Source: Paracoccus sediminis (lineage in GTDB: Bacteria > Pseudomonadota > Alphaproteobacteria > Rhodobacterales > Rhodobacteraceae). From it: DNA of 64,000 bases. The stretch covers positions 248,001-312,000 of the forward strand of contig NZ_FZNM01000001.1 in the NCBI RefSeq assembly GCF_900188295.1, given 5' to 3'. The notes beneath the pieces were generated by a model that searched no databases, was not told the origin of the DNA, and saw nothing but the letters and a program-made list of their open reading frames with translations. A program made the translations under genes and the position numbers. Of this stretch, positions 37,543 to 47,282 are shown piece after piece (position 1 is the first letter of the stretch; each line of letters starts with the position of its first letter).

Positions 37543-40200
37543 ATGCCCAGTCTGAACGACATCCGATCCACGTTTCTCGGCTTTTTCGAGCGGAACGGCC
37601 ATCGCGTCATCGACTCGTCACCGCTGGTGCCACGCAACGACCCGACGCTGATGTTCACCAATTCGGGCATGGTTCAGTTCAAGAATCTGTTCACGGGGGT
37701 GGAAACCCGCGACTATAAACGTGCGACCACCGCGCAAAAATGCGTCCGCGCGGGCGGCAAGCACAACGACCTGGACAACGTGGGCTATACCGCGCGGCAC
37801 CATACGTTCTTTGAAATGCTGGGCAATTTCAGCTTTGGCGACTATTTCAAGGAACAGGCCATCCCCTATGCCTGGGAACTGCTGACCAAGGATTTCGGGA
37901 TTCCCAGGGACAAGCTGCTGGTCACTGTCTATCACACCGACGACGAGGCCGTGAGGATCTGGAAAAAGGTTGCCGGTCTGCCGGACGACCGGATCATCCG
38001 CATTCCGACCAGCGACAACTTCTGGCAGATGGGACCGACCGGACCCTGCGGTCCCTGCACCGAAATCTTCTACGACCACGGCGACCACATTTGGGGCGGC
38101 CCGCCGGGTTCGGCCGATGAGGACGGAGACCGCTTCATCGAGATCTGGAACCTTGTCTTCATGCAGAACGAACAGTTCGCGGACGGGTCCATGCGCGCGT
38201 TGGACATGCAGTCGATCGACACCGGCATGGGGCTGGAACGGATCGGCGCGCTGTTGCAGGGCAAGCACGACAACTATGACACCGACCTGATGCGGTCTCT
38301 GATCGAGGCGTCGGCCAATGCCACCAGCAGCGATCCCGACGGACCCGGCAAGGTGCATCATCGGGTGATCGCCGACCATCTGCGGTCCACCAGCTTTCTG
38401 ATCGCGGACGGGGTGATGCCCAGCAACGAAGGGCGCGGCTATGTCCTGCGCCGGATCATGCGCCGGGCGATGCGGCACATCCACATGCTGGGCGCGCAGG
38501 ATCCCGTTATGCACACGCTGGTGCCTGCCCTGGTCCGCCAGATGGGCGCGGCCTATCCCGAACTGGCCCGCGCGCAGGCCATGATCCAAGAAACCTTGCG
38601 CAGCGAGGAGACCCGGTTCCGCCAGACGCTGGACCGGGGCCTGCGCCTGCTGGACGACGAACTGTCGCGCCTGCCCGATGGCGCCAACCTGCCCGGAGAG
38701 GCGGCGTTCAAGCTGTATGACACCTACGGCTTTCCGCTGGACCTGACGCAGGACGCGTTGCGCGAACAGGGCCGGTCGGTCGATACGGCCGGCTTCGACG
38801 CCGCCATGGCCGAACAGAAGGCCAAGGCCCGCGCGGCCTGGTCGGGGTCGGGCGAATCCCGCGACGCCGCCATCTGGTTCGAGTTGGCGGAAAAGCACGG
38901 TGCGACCGAATTCCTTGGCTATGACACCGAGGAGGCCGAAGGCCAGATCCTTGCCATCGTGGCCGACGGCGCCGATGCGGCCCAGGCGACCGAAGGTCAG
39001 CCGGTGCATCTGGTCGTCAACCAGTCCCCCTTTTATGCCGAAGCGGGCGGGCAGGTCGGCGATACCGGGCTGATCCGCACCGAAACCGGCGCGGCGCGCG
39101 TCACCGACACGAAAAAGGTCGCGGGGGTTTTTCTGCATGTGGCCGAGGTGACGCTGGGCACGATCAGCCGCGGCCAGGGGGCCATCCTGTCGGTCGATCG
39201 CGCCCGTCGCGGCGCCATTCGGGCCAACCATTCGGCCACCCACCTGCTGCACGAGGCGCTGCGCCGCGCGCTTGGCGATCATGTCGCGCAGCGCGGCAGC
39301 CTGAACGCGCCCGACCGGCTGCGCTTCGACTTCAGCCACAACAGCGCCGTGTCGCCCGACGAACTGGCGCGGGTCGAGGCCGAGGTGAACGACTTCATCC
39401 GCCAGAACAGTCCGGTGGAAACGCGGATCATGACGCCCGACGACGCGCGCGGACTGGGTGCGCAGGCGCTGTTCGGTGAAAAATACGGCGATGAGGTGCG
39501 CGTGGTGTCGATGGGCACCCTGGCCGACAGCGGCAAAGGTGCGGATGGCGCAACCTATTCGCTGGAACTGTGCGGCGGCACGCATGTCGTCCGCACGGGC
39601 GACATCGGCGCCTTTGCCCTGCTGGGCGACAGCGCCTCCAGTGCGGGCGTCCGCAGGATCGAGGCGCTGACCGGGCCGGCGGCCTTGGCGCATCTGCGCG
39701 CGTCGGACAGCCAGCTGTCGGAAATCGCCGGTATCCTCAAGGCGCAGGCGGGCGATGTCGTCAATCGCGTCAAGGCCCTGGCCGACGAACGCAAGGCCCT
39801 GGCCAACGAGGTCGCGCAGCTCAAGCGCCAGCTTGCCATGGGCGGTGGTGGCGGTCAGGCCGCCAAGGAGATCGGCGGCGTCCGGTTCATCGGCCGCAAA
39901 GTCGAGGGCGTTGGCGGCAAGGAACTGGGCGCATTGGTCGATGAAATGAAATCGCAGCTTGGCAGCGGCGCCGTGCTGGTTCTGGCGGAAACCGAAGGCA
40001 AGGCCACGGTCGCCGCCGGCGTGACGCCCGATCTGGTGGACCGGATCAGCGCCGTGACGCTGGTGCAGACCGCCACCGCCGCGCTGGGGGGCAAGGGCGG
40101 CGGCGGGCGGCCCGACCGCGCGCAGGGCGGCGCGCCCAGCCTTGCCGACGCCGATGCAGCGATTGCCCAGGTTGAAAAACTGATCGAGGAAACAGCATGA
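37543..40200 (+). CDS. alaS: Alanyl-tRNA synthetase
   Basis: 885 residues, full length. A class II synthetase with its own editing and dimerisation domains. The catalytic core begins [18 protein letters not shown], has [10 protein letters not shown] and the [11 protein letters not shown] motif 3. The editing domain has the zinc/active-site [12 protein letters not shown] and the CGGTH block. The C-Ala domain ([21 protein letters not shown]) is complete. The stop overlaps the next start (ATGA). Confidence 0.98.
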   Translation: MPSLNDIRSTFLGFFERNGHRVIDSSPLVPRNDPTLMFTNSGMVQFKNLFTGVETRDYKRATTAQKCVRAGGKHNDLDNVGYTARHHTFFEMLGNFSFGDYFKEQAIPYAWELLTKDFGIPRDKLLVTVYHTDDEAVRIWKKVAGLPDDRIIRIPTSDNFWQMGPTGPCGPCTEIFYDHGDHIWGGPPGSADEDGDRFIEIWNLVFMQNEQFADGSMRALDMQSIDTGMGLERIGALLQGKHDNYDTDLMRSLIEASANATSSDPDGPGKVHHRVIADHLRSTSFLIADGVMPSNEGRGYVLRRIMRRAMRHIHMLGAQDPVMHTLVPALVRQMGAAYPELARAQAMIQETLRSEETRFRQTLDRGLRLLDDELSRLPDGANLPGEAAFKLYDTYGFPLDLTQDALREQGRSVDTAGFDAAMAEQKAKARAAWSGSGESRDAAIWFELAEKHGATEFLGYDTEEAEGQILAIVADGADAAQATEGQPVHLVVNQSPFYAEAGGQVGDTGLIRTETGAARVTDTKKVAGVFLHVAEVTLGTISRGQGAILSVDRARRGAIRANHSATHLLHEALRRALGDHVAQRGSLNAPDRLRFDFSHNSAVSPDELARVEAEVNDFIRQNSPVETRIMTPDDARGLGAQALFGEKYGDEVRVVSMGTLADSGKGADGATYSLELCGGTHVVRTGDIGAFALLGDSASSAGVRRIEALTGPAALAHLRASDSQLSEIAGILKAQAGDVVNRVKALADERKALANEVAQLKRQLAMGGGGGQAAKEIGGVRFIGRKVEGVGGKELGALVDEMKSQLGSGAVLVLAETEGKATVAAGVTPDLVDRISAVTLVQTATAALGGKGGGGRPDRAQGGAPSLADADAAIAQVEKLIEETA

Positions 40201-40496
40201 CCGCTCTCTGGATTGCCCATGTGACCGTCACCGATGCGGACGCTTACGCAAAATACGCGCAAGCCGCCGGCCCTGCCATTGCCGCCCATGGCGGGGTTTT
40301 CCTGGCGCGGGGCGGGCGTTTCCAGCAGATGGAGGGCAACGAACGCCCCCGCAACGTGGTCGCCCGCTTTCCCAGCTTTAACGCGGCCGTTGCCTGTTAC
40401 AACAGCAGCGCATACCAGGCGGCCCTGGCCCATGCCAAAGGGGCGTCCGAACGCGACCTTGTGATCGTCGAGGAAACGCCGCCCCCTGCGAAATAG
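40197..40496 (+). CDS. DUF1330 family protein
   Basis: 99 residues, full length for DUF1330, a ferredoxin-like alpha/beta-barrel dimer family. Signature parts are [55 protein letters not shown] and a terminal DLVIVEE. The function of the family is unproven. It overlaps alaS by four bases and is co-translated with it. Confidence 0.9.
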   Translation: MTALWIAHVTVTDADAYAKYAQAAGPAIAAHGGVFLARGGRFQQMEGNERPRNVVARFPSFNAAVACYNSSAYQAALAHAKGASERDLVIVEETPPPAK

Positions 40497-40561
40497 TCTA
40501 TGCCTGTTATCCTTTCGTGGTATTTCTGACGCAAAGACGTCGAATGCGAAGGGACAGCGCC

Positions 40562-41356
40562 ATGTGCCGTTGGGCCGCCTATGTGGGCCAACCGATCTTC
40601 CTTGAAGATATCGTCAGCCGCCCGGATCATTCGCTGATCCGGCAAAGCCAGGGCGCGCAGCGTTGCCATACGCCCGTCAACGCCGACGGCTTCGGCATCG
40701 CCTGGTATGGTGACCGGCCTGAACCGGGGCTTTACCGCGATGTCATGCCCGCCTGGTCGGATCCGAATCTGCACAGCCTGGTTCAGCAAGTCCGGTCGGG
40801 GCTGTTCATGGCCCATGTCCGCGCCTCGACCGGCACGGCCACCAGCCGCAACAACTGCCACCCGTTCGTCGCGGGCCGGTGGAGCTTCATGCACAACGGC
40901 CAGTTCGGCGGTTATGACGCCTTGCGCCGGGACGCCGATTTCATGATCCCCGACGCCTTCTATCCCTATCGCAAGGGCGCCACCGACAGCGAGGCGCTTT
41001 TCCTGATCGCCTTGGGCGAAGGGCTGGACCGCGATCCCAAGGGGGCCATGGAGCGGGCCATCGCGCGGCTGACGGATCTGGCCGTCCGCCGGGGAATCGC
41101 GCCTTTTGTCCGGGCGGCCTGCGCCTTTTCCGACGGGCAGCGGCTTTACGCCATCCGCCATGCCAGCGACGATCATGCGCCCAGCCTGTTCCATCGCTGG
41201 TCCAGAACCCGCAATGGCCGCGCCGTCGTATCAGAGCCATTGGAGACCGATGAAGGGGATTGGACGGAAATCCCTCCGGGCAGCTTTTGCGTCTTTGATC
41301 GGGACAGGGTGACGATCCAGCCTTTCGCACCCCCTGCGCAGGCCGTCGCGGCCTGA
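40562..41356 (+). CDS. Class II glutamine amidotransferase (YafJ/EgtC-like)
   Basis: 264 residues. After Met removal Cys2 is the N-terminal nucleophile (MCRWAAYVGQ). Glutaminase motifs follow: HTPVNADGFGIAWYG, AHVRASTGTATSRNNCHPF and FMHNGQFGGYD. No synthetase domain is fused, so it is a stand-alone Ntn-hydrolase like YafJ, or like EgtC, which cuts gamma-glutamyl in ergothioneine synthesis; no egt genes are nearby. ATG 40562 is fixed by the need for MC at the N-terminus. Confidence 0.9.
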   Translation: MCRWAAYVGQPIFLEDIVSRPDHSLIRQSQGAQRCHTPVNADGFGIAWYGDRPEPGLYRDVMPAWSDPNLHSLVQQVRSGLFMAHVRASTGTATSRNNCHPFVAGRWSFMHNGQFGGYDALRRDADFMIPDAFYPYRKGATDSEALFLIALGEGLDRDPKGAMERAIARLTDLAVRRGIAPFVRAACAFSDGQRLYAIRHASDDHAPSLFHRWSRTRNGRAVVSEPLETDEGDWTEIPPGSFCVFDRDRVTIQPFAPPAQAVAA

Positions 41357-41803
41357 TTAGGTCTGGGCTGGCGCGGCGCGGGGGGGCGGCGGCATTGCGT
41401 CGTCGTCCGGCGACGGGGATTTGGCGGGGGGGCTGGCGACGGGGTGGTTGCTTTGCAACGGCGCGGCGGCCTGGGGCAGGACCGGAAGCGGTTCCGGTTC
41501 GCGCGCGGGCGAGGCCGCGGCGGGATATTCCGGCTGCGGCGGGCGGGCTATCGCCGCAGCGGCCGGCGTGCTGATCGTGCGGCGGAAAACCAGCAGGTTG
41601 TGATAGACGGTGCTGCGCCCCGTCAGGCCGCTGCGTTCCTCGCTGGGCAGGACATCGGCGCGCACGTATTCCCAGCCATCGCGCGCCATGCGGTTCAGCT
41701 CTCCGGTCAGCGCCACCGAATAACGGTCGGACGGGGTCTTGGCGTCTCTGGCCTTTTCCCCGCGCGTGGGGGCGGGGATGACGCGGTATTCGAACTGGCT
41801 CAT
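41357..41803 (-). CDS. DUF4177-like protein with Pro/Ala-rich tail
   Basis: 148 residues from ATG 41803. The first 75 residues resemble DUF4177: FEYRVIPAPTRGEK, then LTGELNRMARDGWEYVRADVLPSEE and a final VYHNLLVFRR strand. The remaining half is low-complexity Pro/Ala/Ser-rich and probably disordered. Function unknown. It lies 82 bases downstream of gatB on the same strand and abuts the amidotransferase gene with no gap. Confidence 0.75.
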   Translation of the reverse strand: MSQFEYRVIPAPTRGEKARDAKTPSDRYSVALTGELNRMARDGWEYVRADVLPSEERSGLTGRSTVYHNLLVFRRTISTPAAAAIARPPQPEYPAAASPAREPEPLPVLPQAAAPLQSNHPVASPPAKSPSPDDDAMPPPPRAAPAQT

Positions 41804-41885
41804 GACAAGGGTTCCTTCCAGGCGGGCCGCGTTCGGCCTGCGATAACCAGAGTTGGGCGCGGCGGTTCCGCCGCAACCCGCAGGA

Positions 41886-43415
41886 TCACGTCCCCAGTTT
41901 CCGGGCCACCAGATCGTTGACCGCCGCCGGATTGGCCTTGCCGCCCGTAGCCTTGAGAACCTGGCCCACGAACCAGCCCGCCAGTTTCGGATTGGCCCGC
42001 GCCTTTTCCACCTGGGCCGGGTTGGCGGCGATGATGTCGTCCACGGCCTTTTCGATGGCGCCAAGGTCGGTCACCTGCCTCATGCCGCGCGCGTCCACGA
42101 TCTGCGCGGGATCGCCGCCCTCGGTCCACAGGATCTCGAACAGATCCTTGGCGATCTTGCCGGAAATGTCGCCCTGGGCGATCAGGTCGATGACCTTGCC
42201 CAGCTGGTCCGCGCCGACCGGAGAGGTTTCGATCGACAGCCCCTCGCGGTTCAGCCGCCCGAACAGCTCGTTGATGACCCAGTTCGCGGCCTGCTTGCCG
42301 TCCCGGCCCCCCGAATTGCCGCCAGCGACCACGGCTTCGAAGTAATCCGCGTTCTCGACCTCGGCCGTCAGCACGCCCGCGTCGTATTCCGACAGCCCCA
42401 TGTCCTGCACGAAGCGCGCCTTCTTTTCATCCGGCAGTTCGGGCATGGACGCGGCGATGTCGTCCACCCAGGCCTGCTCGATGTCCAGCGGCAGCAGGTC
42501 GGGATCGGGGAAATAGCGATAGTCATGCGCCTCCTCCTTGGACCGCATCGACCGGGTTTCGCCACGGTCGGGATCATAGAGGCGGGTTTCCTGCACCACC
42601 GTCCCGCCATCCTCGATGATGGCGATCTGGCGGCGGGCCTCATGATCGATGGCGGCCTGGATGAACCGCAGAGAGTTCATGTTCTTGATCTCGCAACGCG
42701 TGCCCAGGTGGGAAAAATCCTGCGTTTCCTGGTACCGTTCATAGGCGCCGGGCGGGCAGACCGAGACGTTCACGTCGGCGCGCAGGTTGCCGTTCTGCAT
42801 GTTGCCGTCGCAGGTGCCCAGATAGCGCATGATCTGGCGGAGTTTCGCGACATAGGCCGCCGCTTCCTCCGGTCCCCGGATGTCGGGGCGGCTGACGATC
42901 TCCATCAGGGCGACGCCGGTGCGGTTCAGGTCCACGAAGGACATGTTCGGATCCATGTCATGGATCGACTTGCCCGCATCCTGTTCCAGGTGGATGCGTT
43001 CGATGCGGACGCGGCGGGCGACGCCGGGGGCCATGTCCACGATCACCTCGCCCTCGCCCACGATGGGGTGGTAAAGCTGGCTGATCTGATAGCCCTGCGG
43101 CAGATCCGGATAGAAATAGTTCTTGCGGTCAAAGGCGCTGCGGCGGTTGATCGCGGCCTTCAGGCCCAGCCCCGTGCGCACGGCCTGGGCCACGCAGAAT
43201 TCGTTGATGACCGGCAGCATCCCCGGCATCGCCGCATCGACAAAGGCCACATGGCTGTTCGGTTCGGCCCCGAACCCGGTCGAGGCGCCGGAAAACAGCT
43301 TGGCGTTCGAGGCGACCTGGGCGTGGACCTCCAACCCGATGACCAGTTCCCAGTCGCCTTTCGCCCCGGCGATGGTCTTGGGCTTGGGGGCGGTGAAGGA
43401 CAGGTGGTCAAGCAT
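41886..43415 (-). CDS. gatB: Asp-tRNA(Asn)/Glu-tRNA(Gln) amidotransferase subunit B
   Basis: 509 residues from ATG 43415. With GatA and GatC it converts Glu-tRNA-Gln and Asp-tRNA-Asn to the amide forms. The kinase-like core starts [13 protein letters not shown], then [18 protein letters not shown] and [14 protein letters not shown]. The C-terminal YqeY-type tRNA-binding tail ends [13 protein letters not shown]. gatA/gatC are not adjacent. Alternative ATG nine codons upstream lacks support. Confidence 0.96.
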   Translation of the reverse strand: MLDHLSFTAPKPKTIAGAKGDWELVIGLEVHAQVASNAKLFSGASTGFGAEPNSHVAFVDAAMPGMLPVINEFCVAQAVRTGLGLKAAINRRSAFDRKNYFYPDLPQGYQISQLYHPIVGEGEVIVDMAPGVARRVRIERIHLEQDAGKSIHDMDPNMSFVDLNRTGVALMEIVSRPDIRGPEEAAAYVAKLRQIMRYLGTCDGNMQNGNLRADVNVSVCPPGAYERYQETQDFSHLGTRCEIKNMNSLRFIQAAIDHEARRQIAIIEDGGTVVQETRLYDPDRGETRSMRSKEEAHDYRYFPDPDLLPLDIEQAWVDDIAASMPELPDEKKARFVQDMGLSEYDAGVLTAEVENADYFEAVVAGGNSGGRDGKQAANWVINELFGRLNREGLSIETSPVGADQLGKVIDLIAQGDISGKIAKDLFEILWTEGGDPAQIVDARGMRQVTDLGAIEKAVDDIIAANPAQVEKARANPKLAGWFVGQVLKATGGKANPAAVNDLVARKLGT

Positions 43416-43719
43416 CGGGAACCTCGGGGATCGTCGGGCCATTGGGCGTGTGCAGGTCTTTTAGGTCAGCGCGGCGGCGATGTCACGAGGGCGCTCGAAC
43501 GCAATCGGCGCCGGTGCAAGAACCCTGGCGAATCGTCCCCTTGGCACACATGCGCGTGTGGATCGTCAACACCGGGCATGTGCGGGCGACCATAGGCGGA
43601 TTTCCGACCATCGGAAATCGCAGCCTTGGCGTCTTGCCGCCGATCAATCCGGCCCGGCCTTGCGGGATTTTCCAGCCCGGCTATGGGGATGGGGGACGAA
43701 ACAATCCCCCGAGGACCGG
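43416..43719. other. 304-base divergent gap between gatB and the transglycosylase
   Basis: No convincing gene on either strand. It must hold the gatB and transglycosylase promoters. One notable structure is the hairpin GATTTCCG-ACCAT-CGGAAATC at 43599-43619 (8-bp perfect stem), which could be an operator or the top of a small RNA. I see no known regulator consensus. Confidence 0.5.
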
Positions 43720-44340
43720 ATGCGCGCTGCGCTGTTGACCCTTGCCGCCCTGGCGTTTCTGGCCGCGTGCCAGTCCACCGCGACCCCTCAAGCCGAAAGC
43801 AAGGCTGCGGTCGACGCTCAGCAGATGCAATTGGCAAGCCAGCCGCCGATGCGGTGGGGCCAGGCCGCGGGGTCGGACCAGTGGACCCAGGCCACCCTGT
43901 CGGCCCTGGACCGGGAAGGGGTGACGATCCTGTCGCGGGTGCCGGGCGACATCGATGCGTATTGCCCGAACTATGCCCAGTTGAACACCACGGGACGCAA
44001 AGCGTTCTGGGCCGGCTTGCTGTCGGCGGTGGCCAAGCACGAAAGCACCTACAACCCGCAGGCCAGCGGCGGCGGCGGGCGGTGGCTGGGCCTGATGCAG
44101 ATCGCGCCGGCGACCTGGCGCAACTATGGCTGCGACGGCAACATCAAGAACGGCGGCGACAACATGTCCTGCGCCGTCAAGATCATGGCGCGGCAGGTGG
44201 GCCGGGACAATGCTGTGGCGCGCGACGGCAGCGGCTGGCGCGGCGTCGCGCGGGACTGGGCGCCGATGCGCAACGCGTCCAAACGGGCCGACATCGCCGC
44301 CTGGACCAGCAGCCAGAGCTATTGCCGGCCGCAGGCCTGA
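43720..44340 (+). CDS. Lytic transglycosylase-like lipoprotein (SLT domain)
   Basis: 206 residues from ATG 43720. A lipoprotein signal with lipobox LAAC (C17) anchors it in the envelope. The goose-lysozyme-like SLT core has the catalytic Glu in VAKHESTYNPQA, then GGGGRWLGLMQIAPATWRNYGC (shown in part) and a Cys pair that may form a disulfide. It would cleave glycan strands with 1,6-anhydro-MurNAc formation. Convergent with the M20 peptidase; a terminator lies between them. Confidence 0.88.
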   Translation: MRAALLTLAALAFLAACQSTATPQAESKAAVDAQQMQLASQPPMRWGQAAGSDQWTQATLSALDREGVTILSRVPGDIDAYCPNYAQLNTTGRKAFWAGLLSAVAKHESTYNPQASGGGGRWLGLMQIAPATWRNYGCDGNIKNGGDNMSCAVKIMARQVGRDNAVARDGSGWRGVARDWAPMRNASKRADIAAWTSSQSYCRPQA

Positions 44341-44363
44341 TCGTCGCGGCCGCCGAATAAACA

Positions 44364-44383
44364 GGGCGGGGTTGTCCCCGCCC
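44364..44383. terminator. Bidirectional terminator
   Basis: Perfect 8-bp stem GGGCGGGG/CCCCGCCC with TTGT loop followed by TTT, between the convergent transglycosylase and M20 peptidase genes. Confidence 0.75.
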
Positions 44384-44392
44384 TTTGCCATG

Positions 44393-45778
44393 TCAGCGCA
44401 GCGCCGCCAGGATGCGCGCCCAGGACCGCGCGCCCTTGGCGAAACTGTCCACGTCGTATTTCTCGTTCGGGGAATGGATGCGGTCGTCGTCGCTGGCAAA
44501 CCCGATCAGCAGCGTATCCATTCCCAGGATCCGCTTGAAATCGCCCGCGATGGGAATCGATCCGCCCGCGCCGATGAACGCCGCCTCGCGGCCCCATTCC
44601 TGGGTCAGCGCGGCCTTGGCCTGGGCGAAGGCCGGGTCCGAAATGTCCATCACGCTGGCCGGGCTGGCGCCGTGGTCGTGAAATTCGACCCGGCAATCGC
44701 CGGGAACGAAGCGGCGGACGTGATCCTGGAACGCCCGCCGAATCGCCTGGGGATCCTGCGTGCCGGTCAGGCGGAAGCTGACCTTGGCCCGCGCCGTCGC
44801 GGGCAGCACGGTCTTGAACCCCTTGCCGGTATAGCCGCCCTCGATGCCGTTGATCTCGGCCGTGGGCTGGTTCCAGACCATCTCCAGCGCGGTGCGGCCC
44901 TGTTCGCCGACCGGGGTGGACAGGCCGACGCGCGCCAGGAATTCCGCAGCGTCGAAATCCAGCGCCTGCCAGTCGCGGGCCAGTTCCGGCGGCAGGTCCG
45001 CGACGCCGTCGTAGAATCCGGGCAGGGAAATGCGGCCCCGGTCGTCTTTCAGCGCCGACAAGGCCTGCGCCAGGATCATGATCGGATTGGCCGCCAGTCC
45101 GCCGAAGGCCCCGGAATGCAGGTCGCGGTCGGCGGCATGGACGACCACCTCTTGCCCGACAAGGCCACGCAGCTGCGTGGTGATCGCCGGGCGGCCATCG
45201 GCATAGAGTCCCGTGTCGCAGATGATCGCCAGCGATGCGCGCAATTCGTCGGCATTGTCGCGCAGGAACGGCCGCAGCGAGGGAGAGCCGGATTCCTCCT
45301 CGCCCTCGAACAGCAGGATCAGATCCGACGGCAGTTCGCCATGCACCTCGCGCCAGGCCCGGAACGCCTCGACAAAGGTCATCAGCTGGCCCTTGTCGTC
45401 GGACGCCCCGCGCGCGCGGATGACGCGGCCGGACGGCGTGTCCTCGATCTGCGGATCGAAGGGCGGGCGGTTCCACAGGTCCAGGGGATCGACCGGCTGC
45501 ACATCGTAATGGCCATAGAACAGCAGGGGGCGCGCGCCGCCCGCCTGCGACCGCGCGACGACCATGGGGTGGCCCGGCGTGTCGCGGACGGCAGCCTGAA
45601 AGCCAAGGCCCGCCAGTTCGTCGCGCAGCCATTCCGCGGCCCGGCGCACATCGCCCGCATGGGCCGGATCGGTCGAGATCGAGGGAATGCGCAGAAACCC
45701 GGCCAGCCGGTCCAACGCAGCGTCCAGTCCGCGATCCAGACTGTCCAGAACGGCACTCACTGTGGTATCATCGGCCAT
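44393..45778 (-). CDS. M20 family dipeptidase
   Basis: 461 residues from ATG 45778 (CAGGA six bases before it); an in-frame ATG at 45784 lies too close to that SD. A di-zinc amidohydrolase. Metal ligands are in LLFYGHYDVQP, GASDDKGQ (bridging Asp), FEGEEESGS (catalytic Glu and ligand), IICDTG and the late SPNEKY block. The dimerisation domain lies between. This branch includes cytosolic dipeptidases and carboxypeptidase-like enzymes acting on small peptides. Divergent from hemA. Confidence 0.9.
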   Translation of the reverse strand: MADDTTVSAVLDSLDRGLDAALDRLAGFLRIPSISTDPAHAGDVRRAAEWLRDELAGLGFQAAVRDTPGHPMVVARSQAGGARPLLFYGHYDVQPVDPLDLWNRPPFDPQIEDTPSGRVIRARGASDDKGQLMTFVEAFRAWREVHGELPSDLILLFEGEEESGSPSLRPFLRDNADELRASLAIICDTGLYADGRPAITTQLRGLVGQEVVVHAADRDLHSGAFGGLAANPIMILAQALSALKDDRGRISLPGFYDGVADLPPELARDWQALDFDAAEFLARVGLSTPVGEQGRTALEMVWNQPTAEINGIEGGYTGKGFKTVLPATARAKVSFRLTGTQDPQAIRRAFQDHVRRFVPGDCRVEFHDHGASPASVMDISDPAFAQAKAALTQEWGREAAFIGAGGSIPIAGDFKRILGMDTLLIGFASDDDRIHSPNEKYDVDSFAKGARSWARILAALR

Positions 45779-45867
45779 ATTCATTCCTGTTTTCCGAGTG
45801 GTTTTATAGGTTTTCGAAATGGTCCTTTGGTCGCCATGCGACATTTTTGACCTGTCATATTCGGTAT

Positions 45868-45881
45868 TTGACATGTATCAA
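45868..45881 (+). promoter_or_regulatory. FNR/FnrL box upstream of hemA
   Basis: TTGAC-ATGT-ATCAA, nine of ten consensus positions, 64 bases before the hemA start. FnrL control of hemA is known in Rhodobacter; here it links haem synthesis to oxygen tension. The site could also affect the divergent M20 gene. Confidence 0.75.
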
Positions 45882-45944
45882 CACAAGACCGCGCGCGATC
45901 TGACAATGATTGCCCCCAGCCAGCTATGCAAGGGAACGCCCGCA

Positions 45945-47174
45945 ATGAATTATGATGCCGCTTTGGACCAGGCCATCGGTCGGCTGCACGAAGAAGGGCG
46001 TTATCGCACCTTTATCGACATCGAACGGGTCAAGGGCCAGTTTCCCCAGGCGGTCTGGACGCGCCCCGACGGGCGGAAACAGGACATCACGGTCTGGTGC
46101 GGCAACGACTATCTGGGCATGGGGCAACATCCGGCCGTCCTGTCGGCCATGCACGAGGCGTTGGACGCGGCGGGCGCCGGGTCGGGCGGCACGCGCAACA
46201 TTTCGGGCACCACCGTCTATCACAAGCAGCTGGAATCCGAACTGGCCGACCTGCACGGCAAGGAGGCGGCACTTGTGTTTTCCAGCGCCTATATCGCCAA
46301 CGACGCCACGCTTTCGACGCTTCCCAAGCTGTTTCCCGGCCTTGTCATCTATTCGGACGAGCTGAATCACGCGTCCATGATCGAGGGGATCAAGCGCAAC
46401 GGCGGGGCCAAGCGCGTCTTCCGGCACAACGACCTGGCCCATCTGCGCCAGTTGCTGGAGGCTGACGATCCGTCCGCGCCCAAGCTGATCGCCTTTGAGT
46501 CGATCTATTCGATGGACGGCGATTTCGGCCCCATCGCGGCGATTTGTGATCTGGCCGATGAATTCAACGCCCTGACCTATCTGGACGAGGTTCACGCGGT
46601 TGGCATGTACGGCCCGCGCGGCGGCGGCGTGGCCGAACGCGACGGGCTGACGGACCGCATCGACATCGTGAACGGCACGCTGGGCAAGGCGTTCGGGGTC
46701 TTTGGCGGCTACATTGCGGGCAGCGCGCGGATGTGCGACGCGATCCGGTCCTATGCGCCGGGCTTCATCTTCACGACATCCCTGCCGCCTGCGGTGGCCG
46801 CGGGGGCTGCGGCCTCGATCCGTTTCCTGAAGGGCGCCGAAGGCCAGCGCCTGCGGGATGCGCAGCAACTGCACGCCCGCATCCTGAAGATGCGGCTCAA
46901 GGCGCTGGGAATGCCCATCATCGACCATGGCAGCCATATCGTGCCGGTTCATGTGGGCCATCCGGTCCACTGCAAACAACTGTCCGACATGCTGTTGCGC
47001 GACCATGGAATCTATGTCCAGCCGATCAACTTTCCAACCGTCCCGCGCGGCACGGAACGGCTGCGCTTTACCCCCTCGCCGGTCCACGACCCGCGGCAGA
47101 TCGACCGGCTGGTCACGGCGATGGATCGGTTGTGGTCGCATTGCGCACTCAACCGGCAGGAAATGAGCGCCTAA
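45945..47174 (+). CDS. hemA: 5-Aminolevulinate synthase (C4 pathway)
   Basis: 409 residues. A PLP enzyme condensing glycine and succinyl-CoA to ALA, CoA and CO2, the first step of tetrapyrrole synthesis in alphaproteobacteria. The PLP Lys is K248 in NGTLGKAFG, and the cofactor Asp is in YLDEVHAVG. The substrate-side [11 protein letters not shown] is intact. ATG 45945 follows AAGGGAACG. It supplies haem for CtaD/CycA and the corrin ring for the cobT pathway. Confidence 0.97.
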   Translation: MNYDAALDQAIGRLHEEGRYRTFIDIERVKGQFPQAVWTRPDGRKQDITVWCGNDYLGMGQHPAVLSAMHEALDAAGAGSGGTRNISGTTVYHKQLESELADLHGKEAALVFSSAYIANDATLSTLPKLFPGLVIYSDELNHASMIEGIKRNGGAKRVFRHNDLAHLRQLLEADDPSAPKLIAFESIYSMDGDFGPIAAICDLADEFNALTYLDEVHAVGMYGPRGGGVAERDGLTDRIDIVNGTLGKAFGVFGGYIAGSARMCDAIRSYAPGFIFTTSLPPAVAAGAAASIRFLKGAEGQRLRDAQQLHARILKMRLKALGMPIIDHGSHIVPVHVGHPVHCKQLSDMLLRDHGIYVQPINFPTVPRGTERLRFTPSPVHDPRQIDRLVTAMDRLWSHCALNRQEMSA

Positions 47175-47232
47175 TCAAAACGGTGGATGAACTGCTCTCG
47201 CCTGCGTGATAAACTCTCGTTAAAGAACAAAA

Positions 47233-47256
47233 GATATTGTCTGATTCGGCAATATC
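47233..47256 (+). promoter_or_regulatory. Inverted repeat before the RodZ-like gene
   Basis: GATATTG-N10-CAATATC, a 7-bp inverted repeat 27 bases before the start codon. It lies in the AT-richer 108-base gap after hemA and may be an operator or a weak hemA terminator. Confidence 0.35.
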
Positions 47257-47282
47257 GGCATGGGCGATGAGGCAGGCGAGAC

